A stretch of DNA of 10,159 nucleotides from an uncultured Clostridia bacterium (GTDB lineage Bacteria > Bacillota > Clostridia > Oscillospirales > Ruminococcaceae), in assembly GCA_947177545.1 (NCBI GenBank), contig CAMWVF010000020.1, forward strand, positions 1-10,159, read 5' to 3'. Below the pieces are notes generated by a model. That model saw only the letters and a list, made by a program, of their open reading frames with translations. It had not been told where the DNA came from and ran no database searches. Shown here piece after piece: positions 6,941 through 10,159 of the stretch (the stretch's first letter is position 1; each line of letters opens with the position of its first letter). Both the position numbers and the translations under genes were made by a program.

Positions 6941-7867
6941 TTATGATCTGTTTTCGGCAAGCATATCTTCCTTTGAATAATAAACTCTGTCAGGATCGGT
7001 ACGCTGTGAATCAATGTCCGGGACTGCTTCCTCGGCAGCCTCGCCTCCGCCCGATATCTCGCCGTTTTCGTCGGAGGGCTGAACAAAGCCCTTGCCGTAT
7101 TCAAGCTGAAGCAGCTCGTTTACAACCTCCGGATCGGTAAAATCAACGTCGTTTCTGACAAAGATTATCTCAACACGCCTGTTCTGACGCCTGCCTTCTT
7201 CCGTATCGTTTTCGTCCACGGGACGGTACTTGCCGTAACCCGCCGAAGAAAATTTATCAGGTTCGCACACGTCGCGCCCCAACATATAGTTTATAACCGA
7301 ATTAGCTCGCCCCGAAGAAAGCGACCATTCGTTTACGTCCGAATTTGAAGCGCCCGCGGTATGACCGCTGACCTTTATGGCGTAAATTCTTTCGTTTACG
7401 CTCCGTATACCGTCGGATATAATATCCAATATGTATTTTCCCTCATCAAGCAGCACATCGCTGTCTCCCCCAAAGAATATGTTGTCCCTGAAGCGCATAT
7501 ACACGCCTGTGTTTGACATCTCAACGCTTACGCTTTCCTGTAGGTTGTTAGTGACCACGACCTCTTTGAGGTACATATAAAAATCTTCAAAGTCCACAAT
7601 TTCAGCGGCGTCGTCCACCTCGGGGACTTCATTGTCATAAATAGCGGTAGGATCGTTTTCCGCATTAGGCTCAAGCACAACCTGCGCTTTTTCTTCTATA
7701 GCGGGGCTTTTTGATAAAGCAGAAGCAAGATACTGCCACTTGCTCTGATCCATAGATGACATTGAATACAGCAGCACGAAAAACGTAAGAACCAGCGTTA
7801 TCATGTCGCCGTAGGTGTCCATCCAGCTGCCGCCCTCTTCTTCCTGGGATTGTCTTCTTTTTGCCAA
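6941..7867 (-). CDS. motB: Flagellar stator protein MotB, MotS/PomB-like
   Basis: MotB anchors the stator to peptidoglycan and holds the ion-carrying Asp of the channel. The 308-residue product has one membrane segment (about 21-38) preceded by WMDTYGD; D21 is the expected channel Asp. The segment continues MITLVLTFFVLLYSMSSMD, closer to sodium-type MotS/PomB than to E. coli MotB. After a plug and acidic linker (about 40-100), an OmpA-like domain (about 108-237) shows SGHT (167-170), NEWSLSSGRANSV (179-191) and GRRQNRRVEIIF. The usual GHTD Asp is Ala171. An acidic tail of about 70 residues follows. The start is TTG at 7867-7865, with AAAGGGGG about 8 bases upstream; a nearby ATG is out of frame. 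Unusually, 231 bases separate it from motA. Confidence 0.95.
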   Translation of the reverse strand: MAKRRQSQEEEGGSWMDTYGDMITLVLTFFVLLYSMSSMDQSKWQYLASALSKSPAIEEKAQVVLEPNAENDPTAIYDNEVPEVDDAAEIVDFEDFYMYLKEVVVTNNLQESVSVEMSNTGVYMRFRDNIFFGGDSDVLLDEGKYILDIISDGIRSVNERIYAIKVSGHTAGASNSDVNEWSLSSGRANSVINYMLGRDVCEPDKFSSAGYGKYRPVDENDTEEGRRQNRRVEIIFVRNDVDFTDPEVVNELLQLEYGKGFVQPSDENGEISGGGEAAEEAVPDIDSQRTDPDRVYYSKEDMLAENRS

Positions 7868-7962
7868 AGCATATTCCCCCTTTCGTAAATCGGGATAACC
7901 TTATTTTATTAGCAAACCATTAAATTTAGTACCATTAATCTTTCTGCAATATCAGATAGTAT

Positions 7963-7991
7963 ATTATAACATATTTTCACGCAAATTTAAA
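7963..7991 (-). promoter_or_regulatory. Predicted vegetative promoter between motA and motB
   Basis: On the minus strand, TTTAAA (7991-7986, four of six consensus bases) is followed by a 17-base spacer and TATAAT (7968-7963, perfect), with an extended TGT just before the -10 box. It points towards motB, whose TTG start is about 95 bases downstream. It sits in a 231-base AT-rich gap (7868-8098) with no credible gene. AT-rich sequence raises the chance of false hits, but the full match and spacing are good. Confidence 0.5.
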
Positions 7992-8098
7992 GCACATTTT
8001 AAAAATTATGTTCACTAACTATGCTGAAATTTACGCCAACTTTTAGTGATATTGCACATTTAGCACGCAATTTCTTCCAATATACGAAAAATTTGGAA

Positions 8099-8899
8099 TT
8101 ATTCTCCCTCGCTTGCGGCAGCCGAGCCTTTCTTCGGAACGTGCGTTCCGGGGAGCATCATTCTCAGCTTCTCCTCAACGTAACGGGGGTTAGCTCCCGA
8201 AATAATAGCAAGAGTACCCTCTTCAATGATCTGGAGACAGAGAATTTCCTGATTATGGTTATACTTACAAAGGTTGCCTATAGGCGTAAATATAAGGTGG
8301 GCAAGGATACAGCCGTAGAACGTTGTAACCAGCGCCGTTGACATACCTGCGCCAAGGGTCGTCGCCGAGTTCGGGTCGGTAGGGTCAAGAGCCGCAAGCA
8401 TGTTGATAAGACCGATAAGGGTACCGATCATACCGAGGGCAGGAGCGATAGCCGAACCTCTTACCCAGAGAGCGTAGTTGCTCTCGTGACGCTCGCATAT
8501 GAAGTTTATGGACTGGTCAAGCATAGTCTGGACCTTGTCCGAATCGTTTGCGTCAACGATAAGCATTAGGGACGATTTCATAAACGGGTCGGGGCAGGCA
8601 TTCGCCGCCTCTTCAAGAGCAAGGATACCTTTCATACGCGCGGTCTTACAATGCTCCACCATTTGGGATATGTACGCATCGGGGTCATACTTTTTGGGTA
8701 AAAATGCCACCTTGAGCATTTTGGGTATCTTTGTCAGTACCGACAGCGGATAAATAAATACCAGCGCACCGATAGTACCGCCCACAACGATAGCGATAGA
8801 AGCAGGATCGATAAATCCGCTCAGCTCACCGCCGCTCGTAATACCCCAGACTATAAGTCCGATAGCAAGAACAAAGCCTATAATACCTGAAATATTCAT
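8099..8899 (-). CDS. motA: Flagellar stator protein MotA, PomA/MotP-like
   Basis: MotA forms the five-subunit ring that turns around MotB and pushes on FliG. From ATG 8899 the product has 266 residues and four membrane segments (about 3-21, 29-51, 145-169 and 180-206). The cytoplasmic loop carries R88 and E96 in RMKGILALE, at the spacing of E. coli R90/E98, and the prolines corresponding to P173 and P222 are P153 (IAPALGMIGTLIG) and P206 (IFTPIG). The IGTLIGLINML and GTLAIISGANPR patterns resemble PomA/MotP rather than E. coli MotA. GGAGG lies 8 bases before ATG 8899 but only 2 bases before the alternative ATG 8905, so the later start is preferred. flbD ends 59 bases upstream; motB is 231 bases downstream. 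Confidence 0.95.
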   Translation of the reverse strand: MNISGIIGFVLAIGLIVWGITSGGELSGFIDPASIAIVVGGTIGALVFIYPLSVLTKIPKMLKVAFLPKKYDPDAYISQMVEHCKTARMKGILALEEAANACPDPFMKSSLMLIVDANDSDKVQTMLDQSINFICERHESNYALWVRGSAIAPALGMIGTLIGLINMLAALDPTDPNSATTLGAGMSTALVTTFYGCILAHLIFTPIGNLCKYNHNQEILCLQIIEEGTLAIISGANPRYVEEKLRMMLPGTHVPKKGSAAASEGE

Positions 8900-8958
8900 A
8901 AACATTTCCTCCGATAAAAATTTTATCTATAAAAAAGCAGCACAAGCTACATTTTGTT

Positions 8959-9147
8959 CTATTCAGAAGCTCTCGTTTCCTTTCGGAAATCCTTTATCAT
9001 TGTCACTATGTCGTCAAGCTTTTCCTGCACAAGATATCTGTGTCCGTTTTCCATTGTTATGACTGTATCGGGAGTTTCCTCTGCAAGCTCAATGAAGTTC
9101 TCATTTATAAGTATAACCGTTCCGTTGAGTCTTGTCAATTTAATCAT
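8959..9147 (-). CDS. flbD: Small flagellar protein FlbD/SwrD
   Basis: The 62-residue protein matches the FlbD family: it starts MIKLTRLNGT, continues VILINENFIELAEETPDTVI and has the GHRYLVQE stretch near residues 35-42. In Bacillus subtilis the homologue SwrD is needed for full motor power and swarming, which fits its position directly before motA. It has no signal peptide or membrane segment. ATG 9147 follows AAAGGA at about 10 bases. The frame extends upstream to 9216, but that part has no ribosome site and is unlike the family. The upstream gap to flgE is long (268 bases) and structured. Confidence 0.9.
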   Translation of the reverse strand: MIKLTRLNGTVILINENFIELAEETPDTVITMENGHRYLVQEKLDDIVTMIKDFRKETRASE

Positions 9148-9233
9148 ATAAAATTTTTCCTTTCGGCATACTTTTAATACTTTTTGTACATTTATTAAAA
9201 ATTCAACTCTCCGCAAAATCGCAGTAATAACTG

Positions 9234-9270
9234 CTTTACGGAGCAGTTTTTTGAGTACTGCCCCGTAAAG
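9234..9270. repeat. 14-bp inverted repeat downstream of flgE
   Basis: Arms CTTTACGGAGCAGT (9234-9247) and ACTGCCCCGTAAAG (9257-9270) are complementary at 13 of 14 positions, the odd pair being G-U in the minus-strand RNA. The nine-base loop is A-rich on the minus strand. It is the strongest stem in the gap. Confidence 0.75.
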
Positions 9271-9278
9271 GTTATCAT

Positions 9279-9316
9279 ATACTGATTTTTAACCAAAGTA
9301 CTGACAAAATCAGTAT
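9279..9316. repeat. Exact 11-bp inverted repeat downstream of flgE
   Basis: ATACTGATTTT at 9279-9289 is exactly complementary to AAAATCAGTAT at 9306-9316, with a 16-base spacer. As DNA it could be an operator; as RNA it would be a moderately stable, AU-rich hairpin. Confidence 0.65.
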
Positions 9317-9415
9317 CAATAATAGTTATACAGAGGGATCGGCAGCGGTGTACGCCGCCATACCGTTTAATGGAAAGACCCGCCAAAGTCAGTCCATATT
9401 ATCTAATGATCGGGA

Positions 9416-10159
9416 TTATCTCTTAAGGTTTACAAGCTCCTCAAGCATGGAGTCGGAGGTTGTGATTATTCTCGCGTTAGCCTGGAAGCCTCTCTGGGTG
9501 ATGATCATATCGGAGAATTCGTCAGCAAGGTTTACGTTGGACATCTCAACATAGCCCGACTTTATCGCTGTAGTAGTAACTCCGGGGTCAACGCCCGCTC
9601 TCTTCAGACCTGCTTCGCCCGAAGCCGCGCTCTCAGCGAACTGTGTATTGCCGTCCTCTGAAAGACCCTCGGGGTTCTCAAAAACAGCAATGTCGATTCT
9701 GCCCAAGAACTTTGTCTCGCCTGCATAGTTTACCATGATACGTCCGTCCGAACCTATGTCAAGGGCGTCTGCGTCCTTGAATCTTACCTCGCCGACAATA
9801 GCGCCCGCGTTACCTGCCGCAGCCTTTGCAGCCTTAAGAGCATCGCCCGTCTGGGGAACGCCGTTATTAAAGAACTGATCATAAATAGATGTTGTAGTTG
9901 TTCCGCCTGCACCACCTGTGCCGCCGCCTGTGCCTGTTCCACCGCTGTATACAGGAGAATTGCCGTCCTCGTCAACAATTTTCTTACCGGAATTGTCAAC
10001 GTAGTATCTAAACTGTGCACCAGCAGCCTTTGCGTCAGTGTTGCTTGTGGGAGCATTGAGCTTTTTCAGAGTTTCCTGAATGTCAACGTACTTTTTCTTT
10101 TCCTCGTCGGTAATAGCCGTACCTGTTGTAGTACCACCGCCTGTACCGCCGCCTGTTCC
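9416..10159 (-). CDS. flgE: Flagellar hook protein FlgE, C-terminal 247 residues (gene runs off the right edge)
   Basis: FlgE is the subunit of the hook, the flexible joint between rod and filament, exported through the gate encoded further down this operon. The in-frame reading continues from the right edge to TAA at 9418-9416. The end NVNLADEFSDMIITQRGFQ followed by NARIITTSDSMLEELVNLKR is the family C-terminal D0 signature. Further upstream, GSDGRIMVNYAG, KFLGRIDIAVFENPEGL and FAESAASGEAG match the usual part before it. Two Gly/Thr-rich stretches (10118-10159 and 9890-9943) flank a segment with YVDIQETLKKLN and FRYYVDNSGKKIVDEDG. This lies in the variable outer domains, so its structure is uncertain. 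The N-terminus, start and promoter lie outside the window. Confidence 0.95.
   Translation of the reverse strand, partial: GTGGGTGGGTTTGTAITDEEKKKYVDIQETLKKLNAPTSNTDAKAAGAQFRYYVDNSGKKIVDEDGNSPVYSGGTGTGGGTGGAGGTTTTSIYDQFFNNGVPQTGDALKAAKAAAGNAGAIVGEVRFKDADALDIGSDGRIMVNYAGETKFLGRIDIAVFENPEGLSEDGNTQFAESAASGEAGLKRAGVDPGVTTTAIKSGYVEMSNVNLADEFSDMIITQRGFQANARIITTSDSMLEELVNLKR
9890..9943 (-). repeat. Gly/Thr-rich low-complexity segment in flgE (inner copy)
   Basis: The 18 codons read GGTGTGGGTGGAGGTTTT, built from GGC/GGT/GGA and ACA/ACT codons. It resembles the segment at the right edge and ends in a run of four Thr. It is in frame within FlgE. Confidence 0.8.
10118..10159 (-). repeat. Gly/Thr-rich low-complexity segment in flgE (outer copy, cut by window edge)
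   Basis: The visible 14 codons read GTGGGTGGGTTTGT, the same composition as 9890-9943. The segment continues beyond the window, so its full length is unknown. Confidence 0.75.

Larger units (their letters stand above)
9148..9415 (-). promoter_or_regulatory. Structured flgE-flbD intergenic region with several inverted repeats
   Basis: No gene is credible in these 268 bases. Going with transcription there are four inverted repeats: GGCGGCG/CGCTGCC (9341-9359, seven pairs with one G-U, loop of five); an exact 11-bp pair ATACTGATTTT/AAAATCAGTAT (9279-9289 and 9306-9316, loop of 16); a 14-bp stem with one G-U (9234-9247 and 9257-9270, loop of nine); and a 5-bp stem GCAGT/ACTGC (9221-9234) followed by GATTTT. 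None has a long T run, so an ordinary strong terminator is not shown. It could act as partial terminator, RNA stabiliser or processing site after flgE. I do not recognise a known riboswitch. Confidence 0.55.

Noticed and set aside
6850..7104. 84-codon minus-strand frame across the motB-fliM junction
   Set aside because: Overlaps motB and fliM out of frame. It was considered as a possible fliL remnant, but no FliL-like membrane segment is seen.
7875..7910. Possible sigma-28 (SigD) promoter with CCGATTT before motB
   Set aside because: The spacing to a TAAA-like -35 box is wrong and the -10 match is partial.
8010..8052. Weak inverted repeat CACTAA/TTAGTG followed by T5 after motA
   Set aside because: A six-base AT-rich stem with a loop over 20 bases is too weak to call a terminator.
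8135..8150. Palindrome CGGAACG/CGTTCCG near the motA 3' end
   Set aside because: It lies in coding sequence (PGTHVP), has only two central bases and no T run; probably chance.
8900..8905. motA start at ATG 8905
   Set aside because: Only 2 bases from GGAGG; ATG 8899 has the normal 8-base spacing.
9148..9216. Longer flbD start at 9216
   Set aside because: The extra residues are unlike the family and the only good ribosome site serves ATG 9147.
1..10159. tRNA, rRNA, CRISPR array, insertion sequence or phage genes
   Set aside because: I saw no such structure; nearly all bases are explained by one flagellar operon.

Overview
The window is a single block of flagellar and chemotaxis genes, all on the minus strand, so transcription runs from position 10159 towards position 1. 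In transcription order it reads flgE (3' part), flbD/swrD, motA, motB, fliM, fliY, cheY, fliO, fliP, fliQ, fliR, flhB, flhA (5' part). This is close to the fla/che operon order of Bacillus and Clostridium. FlbD, a CheC-FliN fusion (FliY) and cheY inside the cluster point to a Gram-positive member of the Firmicutes, most likely class Clostridia. An Oscillospiraceae/Ruminococcaceae-type gut organism is a guess from gene style only. I see no transposon, tRNA, rRNA, CRISPR array or phage gene, and no credible plus-strand gene.

Layout, right to left. 9416-10159 is the C-terminal part of hook protein FlgE, with two Gly/Thr-rich low-complexity insertions. 9148-9415 is a 268-bp gap with several inverted repeats. 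8099-9147 holds flbD and motA (stator regulator and stator ring). 7868-8098 is an AT-rich gap with a good promoter candidate. 6941-7867 is motB. 4099-6892 holds fliM, fliY and cheY (the switch and its signal). 3686-4096 is fliO, and 456-3705 holds the export-gate genes fliP, fliQ, fliR and flhB. 1-370 is the start of flhA. fliL, usual between motB and fliM, is absent there.

The genes work together. FliP/Q/R with FlhB, FlhA and FliO form the type III export gate that secretes rod, hook and filament subunits such as FlgE. MotA/MotB are the ion-driven stators and FlbD/SwrD supports their power. FliM and FliY form the C-ring switch that binds phospho-CheY; FliY probably also dephosphorylates it.

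The content is a known system; I found no new multi-gene system. The points worth a second look are details: flhB appears to start at a rare AUU codon; FliY carries a FliM-like CheY-binding peptide inside its linker; FliP has a long Thr/Pro-rich insert after its signal peptide; FlgE has Gly/Thr repeats; motA and motB are separated by a gap with its own promoter; the flgE-flbD gap is highly structured; and MotB lacks the usual peptidoglycan-binding Asp. Four genes appear to use non-ATG starts (flhA GTG, flhB ATT, fliR TTG, motB TTG).
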